A stretch of DNA of 64,000 nucleotides from CAXBOO01 sp963977425. GTDB lineage: Bacteria > Bacteroidota > Bacteroidia > Flavobacteriales_D > Luteibaculaceae. The stretch covers positions 310,001 through 374,000 of the forward strand of contig CAXBOO010000001.1 of assembly GCA_963977425.1 (NCBI GenBank), given 5' to 3'. The position numbers were made by a program, and so were the translations under genes. Below the pieces are notes generated by a model. It was not told the origin of the DNA. It saw only the letters and a list, made by a program, of their open reading frames with translations, and did not search any database. Position 1 is the first letter of the stretch. The number at the start of each line of letters is the position of its first letter. Shown here piece after piece: positions 25,981 to 34,540 of this stretch.

Positions 25981-28044
25981 ATGTCTACAATTGGAAAAAT
26001 ACGTAAGCGATCTGGCTTACTAATAATTGTGATAGGGCTTGCTATGGCAGCTTTTATCTTAGGTGATTTTTTCTCGTCAAGAGGTCAGACAAACTCTGTA
26101 GTAGTGGGAGAAATTGCTGGCGATGATATCGATCTTCAAGACTTCGATAGAAGAGTTCAAAACGAAGTTGACGCTGTAAAACAAGCCAACCCGAATTTAA
26201 CGGAAGCGCAAGCAAACCAAATTCGTAACCAAGTTTGGAACATGATCGTTCGCGAAAAAATCTTTTACCCACAGCTTAACGAACTAGGTATGGTGGTTAG
26301 TAAAGAAGAATACGATGATATCCGTTTTGGAGAAAACGTATTGCCTGATTTGCAAAACGATCAAACTTTCCGCGATCAAGAAACAGGACAATTCAACAAA
26401 AGTAATGTTCAACAATACTTTGTGTACCTACAACAAAACTTCCCTGCACTTTGGGAAACGCAAAAACAAAGCATTATTTCTTCTCGTTTAGGCGCTAAGT
26501 ACAATACACTTTTGAAAAAAGGTATTGTTATAAACAGCGTTGAAGCAAAAGATGATGCAGCAGCAAAAGCAAATACAATAAGCTTAGAGTTTGTTCAACA
26601 AAAATACGCGAGCATACCTGATAGTGTAGTTACTGTAACCGATGCTGATATACAAGCTTATTACAATGCGCACAAAGGAGAAGCTAAATACAAGCAAACG
26701 GTAAACCGTACAGCTGATTTTGTTGTATTCAATGTTGAAGCTTCTGAAAAAGATAAAGAAGACATTAAAAACGAATTGAACCGTTTGAAAGCTGATTTCG
26801 AAACAACAGACAACGATTCTGCTTTTGTAACTCTAAACAACGACGTTCCTTTCCAAAGAGCACAAACATATGCTCCTGGTACTTTTGCATCGGTTGATTC
26901 TCTAATTGTAAATGCTGAAGCAGGTACAGTTGTTGGCCCATTCGTAAACAATGGCAACATGTTCTTAACCAAAGTTATTTTCAATGGCGAGGACAAAGAA
27001 GTAAATGCAAAACACATATTGTTAACTCCAGATGCTAACAACAGTGTAGAAGCTTTAAAATTGAAAGCTGATAGCTTGATGAAAGTAGCTAAGAAGAAAA
27101 ACAACTTCTCAGAATTGGCTAAAGAATTTTCAACTGATAAAGGTTCTGCTGTTAATGGTGGAGACCTTGATTGGTTTGGTCGTGGTAGAATGGTTCCTTC
27201 ATTCGAAAAAGGTGCTTATGCAACTAAGAAAGGTGGAATGACTATCGTAGAATCTCAATTTGGTGTACACTTAATTCAAGTTGTAGATACTCGTCCAGTA
27301 GATTTAATCACTGTTGCAAATATCTCTCGTGTAATAGAGCCTTCATCTGCTACTATAGATGCAGCTTATAACAAAGCGAGTCAACTTTCTATTTCTTACA
27401 ACACGGCTAAAGAATTTTTAGCAGAGGCAGGAAAAGAATACAACTTATTATCGGCTACTAATATTGCTCCAAACGCTACGTTTGTACCAGGAGTGAATGG
27501 CGATCCAAAAGATTTTGTAAGATGGATGTTCCGTGCTGAATTGAATGAAGTTTCTGATGCATTGGAAATAAACAATCAAATTATTGTTGCAGCACTTACT
27601 CAAGTTAATGAAGAAGGCGAACCAAAACTATCGGCTGTAAGAGACCGTATGGAACGTGAGGTTATCAAAGAGAAGAAAGCTGAATTGTTGAAAGCTAAAT
27701 TCCAAGGCTCTACTTTAGCTGAAATAGCTACAGCAGTAGGTGGAAGAGTAGAAACAGCAAACAATGTTAGTTTCAGTAACGCTGTTCTTACAGGCGCAGG
27801 CCGAGAACCAAAAGTTATTGGTAAAGCTTTAGCTTCAAAAGAAAACGAAGTTAGTCCTGTTATTGCTGGCGAAAACGGAGTGTATGTATTTGCAGTAACA
27901 TCAATCTCAGAAGCGGCTAACCTTAGCCCAGAGGTAAGTAAAACTACATTGCAAAACAATATTGCGAACCGTGTAGACTTTTCAGCTTACAACGCATTGC
28001 TTGAAAAAGAAGGCGTTAAAGACGAGCGTTACAAGTTTTATTAA
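25981..28044 (+). CDS. PpiD/SurA-like peptidyl-prolyl isomerase chaperone
   Basis: A 687-residue inner-membrane-anchored periplasmic chaperone. The single N-terminal helix (about 12-30, GLLIIVIGLAMAAFILGDFF) is followed by a SurA/PpiD-type chaperone region (about 40-330). A parvulin (PpiC) domain lies at about 338-435 (VNAKHILLTPDANN, ELAKEFSTDKGSA, GGDLDWFGRGRMVP, SQFGVHLIQV), and a long C-terminal helical/beta part completes it. Such proteins help outer-membrane proteins fold after translocation, in keeping with the neighbouring barrel, TPR and LptC genes. It has its own promoter and a strong terminator. Confidence 0.9.
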   Translation: MSTIGKIRKRSGLLIIVIGLAMAAFILGDFFSSRGQTNSVVVGEIAGDDIDLQDFDRRVQNEVDAVKQANPNLTEAQANQIRNQVWNMIVREKIFYPQLNELGMVVSKEEYDDIRFGENVLPDLQNDQTFRDQETGQFNKSNVQQYFVYLQQNFPALWETQKQSIISSRLGAKYNTLLKKGIVINSVEAKDDAAAKANTISLEFVQQKYASIPDSVVTVTDADIQAYYNAHKGEAKYKQTVNRTADFVVFNVEASEKDKEDIKNELNRLKADFETTDNDSAFVTLNNDVPFQRAQTYAPGTFASVDSLIVNAEAGTVVGPFVNNGNMFLTKVIFNGEDKEVNAKHILLTPDANNSVEALKLKADSLMKVAKKKNNFSELAKEFSTDKGSAVNGGDLDWFGRGRMVPSFEKGAYATKKGGMTIVESQFGVHLIQVVDTRPVDLITVANISRVIEPSSATIDAAYNKASQLSISYNTAKEFLAEAGKEYNLLSATNIAPNATFVPGVNGDPKDFVRWMFRAELNEVSDALEINNQIIVAALTQVNEEGEPKLSAVRDRMEREVIKEKKAELLKAKFQGSTLAEIATAVGGRVETANNVSFSNAVLTGAGREPKVIGKALASKENEVSPVIAGENGVYVFAVTSISEAANLSPEVSKTTLQNNIANRVDFSAYNALLEKEGVKDERYKFY

Positions 28045-28061
28045 TCGAATTCAATGAATAG

Positions 28062-28096
28062 AAAAGCCCGGGCTATAATGTCTGGGCTTTTTTTTT
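28062..28096 (+). terminator. Terminator after the PpiD-like gene
   Basis: AAAAGCCCGG and TCTGGGCTTT pair around a short loop and are followed by nine T residues, directly after the stop at 28044. Confidence 0.85.
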
Positions 28097-28114
28097 GGCA
28101 TTTTTGCAAACACT

Positions 28115-29989
28115 ATGATCAGCATATCAGGACTAAATCTCCACTTAGGTGGTAGAACACTATTCAATAACATTTCTTTTTTCGTTGGTGTAGGCGAAAA
28201 GGTTGCCCTTGCTGGTATCAACGGCAGTGGTAAAACAACACTACTCAACATTATAGCTGAATCAAGCGATAAAGCCATCAATCTAGAGCCGGGTAAAGTT
28301 CTTGGTTACTTGCCACAACACTTGCATTTTACGAGCAGTCAAACAGCATTGGCTGAAGTTGTAGGTGCAGTAGGTGATATAGCACAATTGCAAAAAGATG
28401 TGGATAGAATTGGTGTAGAGCTTACCGAACGTACCGATTATGAGTCCGACGACTATATGCGTCTTACTGAGGAGATATCGTCTAAGGCGGAGCGTTTGAG
28501 CTTATTAGAGCCTGATAAGATTGAAGGTAAGGCCATGAAGTTGCTTAAGGGACTTGGCTTTAACGATAGCGATGTGCATAAACTCTACGAAGAATATTCT
28601 GGAGGTTGGAAAATGCGTATTGAATTGGCTAAGATTCTAATTCAAGAACCCGATATTATTCTTCTTGATGAGCCTACCAACCACTTAGATATTCAAAGTA
28701 TCATTTGGTTCGAAAACTATCTAGAAAGCTTCGAAGGAACAGCAATCATTATTTCTCACGATCAGCGCTTCTTAGATAATGTTACTAGTCGTACCGTAGA
28801 AATTATTCAAGGTATTATACATGATTTTCCAATGAACTACACCAAATATTTGATCGAAAGATCATTGCGTGTAGAACATATGGAGCGTACGGCTAAGAAT
28901 CAAGAGAAAGAGCAAAAGAGAACGCAAGAACTCATCGATAAATTTAGAGCCAAAGCAAGTAAAGCCAGTATGGCCAAGTCTCTTCAAAAGAAACTTGATC
29001 GTATGGACGATATCGATATGCCTAACTTCAATCAGAAAGAAGCGGCCATCAATTTTTCGTTCTCTAGAAACTCTGGAAAAGAAGTGATGAGAACCGAGGG
29101 TATTTGTAAATCGTTTGGTGATAAGGCTGTTTTAAACGATGTTAACCTAACTATAAGTCGTGGCGATAAAGTAGCATTAGTTGGTAAAAATGGTATTGGA
29201 AAGTCTACGATTTTAAAAATATTGAAAGGTATTTTGCCAAAAGACAATGGCGAAATCTTTTTCGGACACGAAGTTCATACTGCCTTTTTTATGCAGGATG
29301 AAGGCGATAAATTAGATGGAAATCAAACCATTCTTGGAGCGGTAGAATCGGTAGCGTCGTCGGATACATATTTAATGTCGAGAGCTATTTGCGGTGCTTT
29401 CTTGTTTTCTGGTGAAGATGTAGAGAAGAAAATTAAAGTGCTTTCGGGTGGTGAGCGAAACCGTGTTGCCTTGGCTCAAATAGCCATCAATCCGTACAAT
29501 ACTTTGGTGTTGGATGAGCCTACAAACCACTTGGATATTCCCACGAAAGAAAGATTGAAGTTGGCATTGAAAAACTTCCCAGGTACGGTTGTAGTAGTTT
29601 CTCACGATAGAGCTTTTTTAAGTGGCTTGTGTTCTACAATTTTGGAAATTCAGAATGGAGAAACCAAAGAATTTTTGGGGGACATCGATGAGTTTATAGA
29701 CAAAGAACGTTTCAACTGGTTGGGAGTTGAGAAAAAAGCGGCTGCTGCAAAGCCAAAAAAAGAAGCCAAACCAGCTGAAAAACCTCGTTACGAAGATTCG
29801 AAAGAACAACGCAATAAAGTAAAACGTCAAGAACGTATTGAAAAGGATATTGAAAAATACGAGCAAGAAAAAGTTGAGCTAGAATTAAAAATGAGCGAAA
29901 ACAAAGAAGATGTTCAAAGTCTTTTGAGCGACTATGAGAAACTGCAAACGACTATTGATACACTCTATAAAGAGTGGGAAACATTATAA
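28115..29989 (+). CDS. ABC-F family ATPase
   Basis: A 624-residue soluble protein with two ABC ATPase domains and no membrane helices, the hallmark of ABC-F translation factors that bind the ribosomal E site. The first domain has Walker A GINGSGKTT (about 34-42), signature YSGGWKMR and Walker B ILLDEPTNHLD. The P-site tip linker lies at about 240-310. The second domain has GKNGIGKST, LSGGERNRV and LVLDEPTNHLD. The C-terminus (about 540-624) is a Lys/Glu-rich coiled coil as in Uup/YheS types. A housekeeping role is more likely than antibiotic resistance, but this cannot be settled here. It is monocistronic. Confidence 0.93.
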   Translation: MISISGLNLHLGGRTLFNNISFFVGVGEKVALAGINGSGKTTLLNIIAESSDKAINLEPGKVLGYLPQHLHFTSSQTALAEVVGAVGDIAQLQKDVDRIGVELTERTDYESDDYMRLTEEISSKAERLSLLEPDKIEGKAMKLLKGLGFNDSDVHKLYEEYSGGWKMRIELAKILIQEPDIILLDEPTNHLDIQSIIWFENYLESFEGTAIIISHDQRFLDNVTSRTVEIIQGIIHDFPMNYTKYLIERSLRVEHMERTAKNQEKEQKRTQELIDKFRAKASKASMAKSLQKKLDRMDDIDMPNFNQKEAAINFSFSRNSGKEVMRTEGICKSFGDKAVLNDVNLTISRGDKVALVGKNGIGKSTILKILKGILPKDNGEIFFGHEVHTAFFMQDEGDKLDGNQTILGAVESVASSDTYLMSRAICGAFLFSGEDVEKKIKVLSGGERNRVALAQIAINPYNTLVLDEPTNHLDIPTKERLKLALKNFPGTVVVVSHDRAFLSGLCSTILEIQNGETKEFLGDIDEFIDKERFNWLGVEKKAAAAKPKKEAKPAEKPRYEDSKEQRNKVKRQERIEKDIEKYEQEKVELELKMSENKEDVQSLLSDYEKLQTTIDTLYKEWETL

Positions 29990-29993
29990 ATTT

Positions 29994-30020
29994 AAAAGGA
30001 CTTCGGTCCTTTTTTTATTT
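29994..30020 (+). terminator. Terminator with UUCG tetraloop after the ABC-F gene
   Basis: AAAAGGAC-TTCG-GTCCTTTT (29994-30013) followed by T residues: an 8-bp stem closed by a very stable C(UUCG)G loop. Its T-run touches the 3' end of the convergent glycosyltransferase gene. Confidence 0.9.
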
Positions 30021-30737
30021 ACTAAAAACGTTGTATTTAATGATGCAAAAAAGTGCTCTAAAACCATCTTTCCAACCGATTTTTTTTCCTTCATCATACG
30101 TTCTACCGTAATAAGAAATCCCAACCTCGTAAATTCTAATTTTCGGTATCCTCGATATTTTGGCCGTAACCTCGGGCTCAAAACCAAATCTTTTTTCTTT
30201 AAGCTTGAGCTGTTGCACCATATCGGTTCTGAACATTTTATAACACGTTTCCATATCGGTTAAGTTTAGATTGGTAAACATGTTGGATAAAAAAGTTAAA
30301 AACTTGTTCCCGATTGTGTGCCAGAAAAACAAAACTCTATGTGGGTTTCCGCCCATAAAACGCGAACCATAAACAACATCGGCATTGCCTGATAATATAG
30401 GATTCAGTAATAAGTTGAACTCCCTAGGGTCGTATTCTAAATCGGCGTCTTGAATGATGAGAAATTCACCAGTAGCACTTCCAATTCCACTGTGAATAGC
30501 AGCGCCTTTGCCTTGATTTATTTCGTGGCTAAAGAAGGCAATTTCCATTTCTGGATTTTGATCCTTGTAAGCTAAAATTGCTTCTGCTGTATTATCCGTA
30601 CTTGCGTCGTTTACAATGATGATTTCCTTACGAATGCCATTCACAAGTTCTAGCTCTTTTAGCTTATCAAGTATGATATGTATTGTAGCGCCTTCGTTGT
30701 AAGCTGGAACAATTATGGATAACTTATTGCAAATCAT
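30015..30737 (-). CDS. Glycosyltransferase family 2 (polyprenyl-phosphate sugar transferase-like)
   Basis: A 240-residue GT-A-fold enzyme resembling dolichyl/polyprenyl-phosphate mannose synthases. Seen are the nucleotide-sugar binding start LSIIVPAYNEGATI, VNDASTDNT, the QDADLEYDP segment containing the D-x-D metal motif, and YGSRFMGG. The GFEPEVTAKI block is typical of the acceptor side. The enzyme lacks the C-terminal membrane helices of GtrB proteins. It would load a sugar onto a lipid carrier that a GT-C enzyme can use, and such a gene lies divergently next to it. The exact sugar is unknown. Confidence 0.86.
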   Translation of the reverse strand: MICNKLSIIVPAYNEGATIHIILDKLKELELVNGIRKEIIIVNDASTDNTAEAILAYKDQNPEMEIAFFSHEINQGKGAAIHSGIGSATGEFLIIQDADLEYDPREFNLLLNPILSGNADVVYGSRFMGGNPHRVLFFWHTIGNKFLTFLSNMFTNLNLTDMETCYKMFRTDMVQQLKLKEKRFGFEPEVTAKISRIPKIRIYEVGISYYGRTYDEGKKIGWKDGFRALFCIIKYNVFSK

Positions 30738-30785
30738 GGATAAAAATGGTTTTTAGCAAGAACGCAATAATACGAAATAGGGATA

Positions 30786-32396
30786 ATGAAATCCTACGCG
30801 GTAGCAGTTTTCTTATGCATTAGGGCGAAGTATGGGCATGTTTTCTACTACATTTGGAGCATATTGTTGATTAGTATGCTTTTCTCAAAGAGATGGATTT
30901 CATTCATTCCGTGGCTTGTAATATTAGTGATTGCCATCGTTGGTACATTCTACCGAGTAGGACTGGATTTATGGAACGATGAACTGTATACTTTAGATAA
31001 ATTCACTTTGGTTCCTATTCGCACTGTTTTGTACGATTATCATGTGCCAAACAACCACATATTATATAATTTATTCAACCATTTCGTTCTCAATCTGTTT
31101 GATGTTTTTAATCTCAATTCGCTATTATCAGACCCGTGGATATTGAGAGTTGTATCTGGAGTTTATAGCACCATTTCGGTAGTGGCTATTTTTTTTATTG
31201 CTAAAGAAAAGTGGGATAAACGAACAGCAATTCTAACGGTGGTATTTCTCCTTAGTTCCTGGCCATTCATGAATTATGCGTTTCAAATACGCGGATATGC
31301 ATTGAGTTCATGCTTGTTGTCGTTGCTTGTGTTGGTACTGTATAGATTCGATAGATCAAACTTAAAATATTTATTATTTGCCAGTATTGTTGCGTTATCA
31401 TTTGCGCTTATTGTTACTGTTCCGCTCAATTTGTATGTGTTATTAGTAATAGGTTTGTTTTTCGGAGGACGCGTTTTGTTCTCGTGGTATAAGACCAAAC
31501 AACTATTATCCGAAAATCATCGATCGGACTTGATTTTAGCGACGGCTGTTTTATTGGGAGCTTTAGCTGCTTTGATGTTTTACGTTCCCATATTTAGTGA
31601 GGTTTTCTTCAACGAGTATACCGTTAGTCAGCATCTATTTCATCCACACACATTGGAGGTGTTTTTTCATTTCCTAATTCAGTATTTGTCTAATAAATGG
31701 ATTTTGCTGTTGGTTTTTGTTTTTGGAATTTCGATGTTGAAAATCCGTTCTTTTGAACCTGACAAAAGAAAAGATATAGTGCTTTTGCTCTTGTTGTGTT
31801 TTGGCCCTTTTGTTATCTCATTTGTACGTGGCGACTGGCCGCCATCTAGATCCTTTGTAACGTTGATGCCTTATTTTTCTTTGTTGCTGGCAGTATGCAC
31901 TATTACGGTTCTTAAATTATTTGTAGCCTCCGAAAAATTGAAAAGTAATATTGTTGCAGTGCTATCGCTTTATTGTGGAATTGTGTTTGTGATTGATATT
32001 GAAAAATCGGAACAAATGAGTCAATACAATTTGATGCGAGGCAAAAGAATGCATGACTTAAACGCTAATTTTTTTCAAACTGATTATGCGCCGTTTGATC
32101 AGGCTAAGCTTTTGGAAAAACACAATCAAGCAAACCTTCCCGTAATTTTAGAATCTACAGAAGAGTATGGATTTAAATATTATTTAGATGATATTGGGAT
32201 GAGGTATATCCGCCCCGAAAATACCGATAGTGTTCTGAAGGAAATTAGGGGTGATTATTATGTTGTCAGCAGACGCCCATTTCAGGTTATAAAGTCGTTG
32301 GGAGTAATGCCTGCCAAAACGGTGGAGATATTATCCGATAAATTGAATTTCCACACCATTTTATTGGTAAAAGGCCAAAAAAAAGACGCCGATTAA
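30786..32396 (+). CDS. Polytopic membrane glycosyltransferase (GT-C, ArnT/PMT-like)
   Basis: A 536-residue inner-membrane protein with about 10-12 hydrophobic segments. Just after the first helix comes VGLDLWNDELYTLDKF, which fits the acidic D-E loop motif that marks GT-C transferases using polyprenyl-phosphate sugars. The C-terminal about 120 residues are soluble, with a conserved-looking YGFKYYLDDIG. The first 35 residues of the longest frame look like poor coding sequence, so Met at about 30891 (MLFSKRWISF) is a possible start. It is divergent from the GT2 gene and could use its lipid-linked product. The minus-strand SPFH terminator lies across its stop codon. Confidence 0.72.
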   Translation: MKSYAVAVFLCIRAKYGHVFYYIWSILLISMLFSKRWISFIPWLVILVIAIVGTFYRVGLDLWNDELYTLDKFTLVPIRTVLYDYHVPNNHILYNLFNHFVLNLFDVFNLNSLLSDPWILRVVSGVYSTISVVAIFFIAKEKWDKRTAILTVVFLLSSWPFMNYAFQIRGYALSSCLLSLLVLVLYRFDRSNLKYLLFASIVALSFALIVTVPLNLYVLLVIGLFFGGRVLFSWYKTKQLLSENHRSDLILATAVLLGALAALMFYVPIFSEVFFNEYTVSQHLFHPHTLEVFFHFLIQYLSNKWILLLVFVFGISMLKIRSFEPDKRKDIVLLLLLCFGPFVISFVRGDWPPSRSFVTLMPYFSLLLAVCTITVLKLFVASEKLKSNIVAVLSLYCGIVFVIDIEKSEQMSQYNLMRGKRMHDLNANFFQTDYAPFDQAKLLEKHNQANLPVILESTEEYGFKYYLDDIGMRYIRPENTDSVLKEIRGDYYVVSRRPFQVIKSLGVMPAKTVEILSDKLNFHTILLVKGQKKDAD

Positions 32397-32406
32397 ACAG
32401 CGTCTT
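32375..32406 (-). terminator. Terminator of the SPFH gene, overlapping the GT-C stop codon
   Basis: AAGACGC (32383-32389) and GCGTCTT (32400-32406) form the stem. Only the minus strand has a long T-run (complement of 32375-32384), so this ends the SPFH transcript. The hairpin includes the last codons and stop of the plus-strand GT-C gene. Confidence 0.7.
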
Positions 32407-32430
32407 CTAACAAGTATTTAGATCCTTAGT

Positions 32431-33345
32431 TTATGCTTCGCCTTCAGTTGGAGCGCTTTTTTTGATAGCGTCTACGGCCAACATGCTGCCTTGAATTTGT
32501 GTTTGTAAATCACCAACTGAGTCTGGAGAATATGGTAAGAATATGGTGTTGATTCCACTTTCACCTAATCTAGAAACGGTGTCGTAATGTTGCGTCATAA
32601 ATAACATGTTCATTACTTGGCTGCTGCTTACGTCCGCATCCATAGCACCTTTAACTTCGTTTACAGATTGCTTCAAACCTTGTGCAATAGCAATGCGTTG
32701 GTTGGCAATACCTTCACCTTGTAATTTCTTACTTTCTGCTTCTGCTTCGGCAGCGGCAACAACTTTAATTTTTTCAGCTTCAGCATATTGTTTAGCTGCT
32801 TCTTTCAATCGTTTTGCCGCGTTTATTTCGTTCATGCTCTGTTTTACTTTAGCGTCAGGATCGATGTCGGTCACAAGGGTCTTAACGATGCTAAAACCGT
32901 ATTCAGAAATCACGTCAAGTAACTCTAGTTTAACTGCAGTGGCAATTTTATCCTTTTCAGCAAACACTTCATCCAATTCCATTTTAGGAACCTCGCTTCG
33001 AATGCTGTCGAAAACAAAAGAGCGAATTTGTTTGTCTGGATCGTCGAATTTGTAAAATGAGGTACGTATGCCTTCTTTATCTTCCGAAACGTAGTACTGA
33101 ACAGATACCGTTAAATGAACGAAAACATCGTCTTTGGTTTTAGTTTCAACTTCAACAGGAAGTTCACGTGTTCTTAAGTTTACTTTACCTGCTTTGCGAT
33201 CTAAAAAAGGAATTTTGAGGTGAAGTCCAGCTTCAGAAACCGTTTGGAATTTACCAAGACGTTCAATAATTACCGCCGTTTTTTGTTTAACGGTGTAAAA
33301 AGTAAAGAATGCTAATACCAGTAATACTGGAAGAATGTAGATCAT
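32431..33345 (-). CDS. SPFH/Band 7 (stomatin-like) membrane protein
   Basis: A 304-residue protein with one N-terminal hydrophobic segment (about 2-19) followed by the SPFH domain (VIIERLGKFQTVSEAGLHLKIPF, about residues 26-48, through DIDPDAKVKQSMNEI near 170). A long Ala/Glu/Lys-rich coiled coil (AAKRLKEAAKQYAEAEKIKV, AAEAEAESKKLQGEG) and a short tail follow. Such proteins form large ring-shaped oligomers that organise membrane microdomains. Stomatin-type bacterial genes often sit beside an NfeD gene; none is present here. It appears monocistronic. Confidence 0.88.
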   Translation of the reverse strand: MIYILPVLLVLAFFTFYTVKQKTAVIIERLGKFQTVSEAGLHLKIPFLDRKAGKVNLRTRELPVEVETKTKDDVFVHLTVSVQYYVSEDKEGIRTSFYKFDDPDKQIRSFVFDSIRSEVPKMELDEVFAEKDKIATAVKLELLDVISEYGFSIVKTLVTDIDPDAKVKQSMNEINAAKRLKEAAKQYAEAEKIKVVAAAEAEAESKKLQGEGIANQRIAIAQGLKQSVNEVKGAMDADVSSSQVMNMLFMTQHYDTVSRLGESGINTIFLPYSPDSVGDLQTQIQGSMLAVDAIKKSAPTEGEA

Positions 33346-33485
33346 ATATTTTATAATTGGTTTGAAAGAAATATAGCCAATCTCTCGCTATTTTTCGTTG
33401 AAATGGGATAAGCGGTCCTCTATTTTTATTTACTGAATGCTGAATGCAATCGAATTTGTGGCTTTAACACCAAAATATAAGGCAT

Positions 33486-33519
33486 AAAAAAACCCAGATT
33501 GTAAAAATCTGGGTTTTTA
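33486..33519 (-). terminator. Terminator of tRNA-fMet
   Basis: AAAAACCCAGATT and AATCTGGGTTTTT form a 13-bp stem with T-tracts on both strands, three bases downstream of the encoded CCA end of the minus-strand tRNA. Confidence 0.85.
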
Positions 33520-33521
33520 TT

Positions 33522-33597
<76 letters not shown>

Positions 33598-33661
33598 CTA
33601 TTGGACTGCGAATGTACATCTTTTTCGTTTCTTTGCAAATGAATTCTAAAAAAAATACAGA

Positions 33662-34537
33662 TTGGAGCATAAAGCGGGTTTCGTAAATATAATTGGTAGC
33701 CCCAACATGGGCAAGTCTACCCTCATGAATGCTTGGCTGGGAGAGAAGTTGTCTATTGTCACACACAAGGCACAAACTACTCGTCATCGTATTCTTGGCA
33801 TCTACAACGATCCCGATCATCAGATTGTGTTTTCGGATACCCCTGGTATTTTAGAGGCTAAATATCAGTTGCAAGAAAAAATGCTTGAATTTGTTTTTCA
33901 AGCTTTAACCGATGCGGATGTGTTGGTTTGGGTGACTGATGTCTTCGAAAAAGACATTCGAAACGAAGAAATTTTGGAAAAGGTGAATAAACTGCCGATA
34001 CCCAAGTTGGTATTGGTAAATAAAATAGACCTTTGCAATCCAGAAAAACTGAACGATATTGTTGAGATGTGGGCTAAGCGAATTCCAGATGCGCAAATAC
34101 TGCCTATTTCAGCACTTCATAACATGTACCACGACCTGGCATTCCAAAAGGTAAAACAATGGTTGCCCGTAAGTCCTCCGTACTATGAAAAAGATGCGTT
34201 GTCCAACCGTAACATTCGGTTTTTTGTGGAAGAACTTATTCGAGAGAAGATTTTTTTATACCTCGATAAAGAAATTCCATATTGTTCGCAGTGCTTAGTT
34301 AATGAGTACAAAGAAGAAGGACGATTGCACCGCATCTCTGCTTATATCATTGTAGAACGCGAATCGCAAAAAGCCATAATCTTAGGACGAGAAGGAAAAA
34401 CGATTAAACGCATTGGTACAGAAGCTAGAGAAGATATTGAGAAATTTGTTTCAGCCAAAGTGTTCCTTAATTTATCTGTCAAAGTCGATAAAGACTGGAG
34501 AAATAAGGATTTGAAACTTAAGAAATACGGATATTAA
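33662..34537 (+). CDS. era: GTPase Era
   Basis: A GTPase of about 291 residues that binds 16S rRNA near its 3' end and assists 30S assembly. The G domain has G1 GSPNMGKST (usually GxPNVGKS, Met here), G3 DTPGI, G4 NKID and G5 SAL. The C-terminal KH domain (about 205-285) includes IIVERESQKAIILGREGKTI. The only in-frame start after the preceding stop (33647) is TTG at 33662, giving MEHKAGFVNIIG. An ATG at 33639 is one base out of frame and separated by a run of eight A. It is followed by der after 3 bases. Confidence 0.94.
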   Translation: MEHKAGFVNIIGSPNMGKSTLMNAWLGEKLSIVTHKAQTTRHRILGIYNDPDHQIVFSDTPGILEAKYQLQEKMLEFVFQALTDADVLVWVTDVFEKDIRNEEILEKVNKLPIPKLVLVNKIDLCNPEKLNDIVEMWAKRIPDAQILPISALHNMYHDLAFQKVKQWLPVSPPYYEKDALSNRNIRFFVEELIREKIFLYLDKEIPYCSQCLVNEYKEEGRLHRISAYIIVERESQKAIILGREGKTIKRIGTEAREDIEKFVSAKVFLNLSVKVDKDWRNKDLKLKKYGY

Positions 34538-34540
34538 ATT

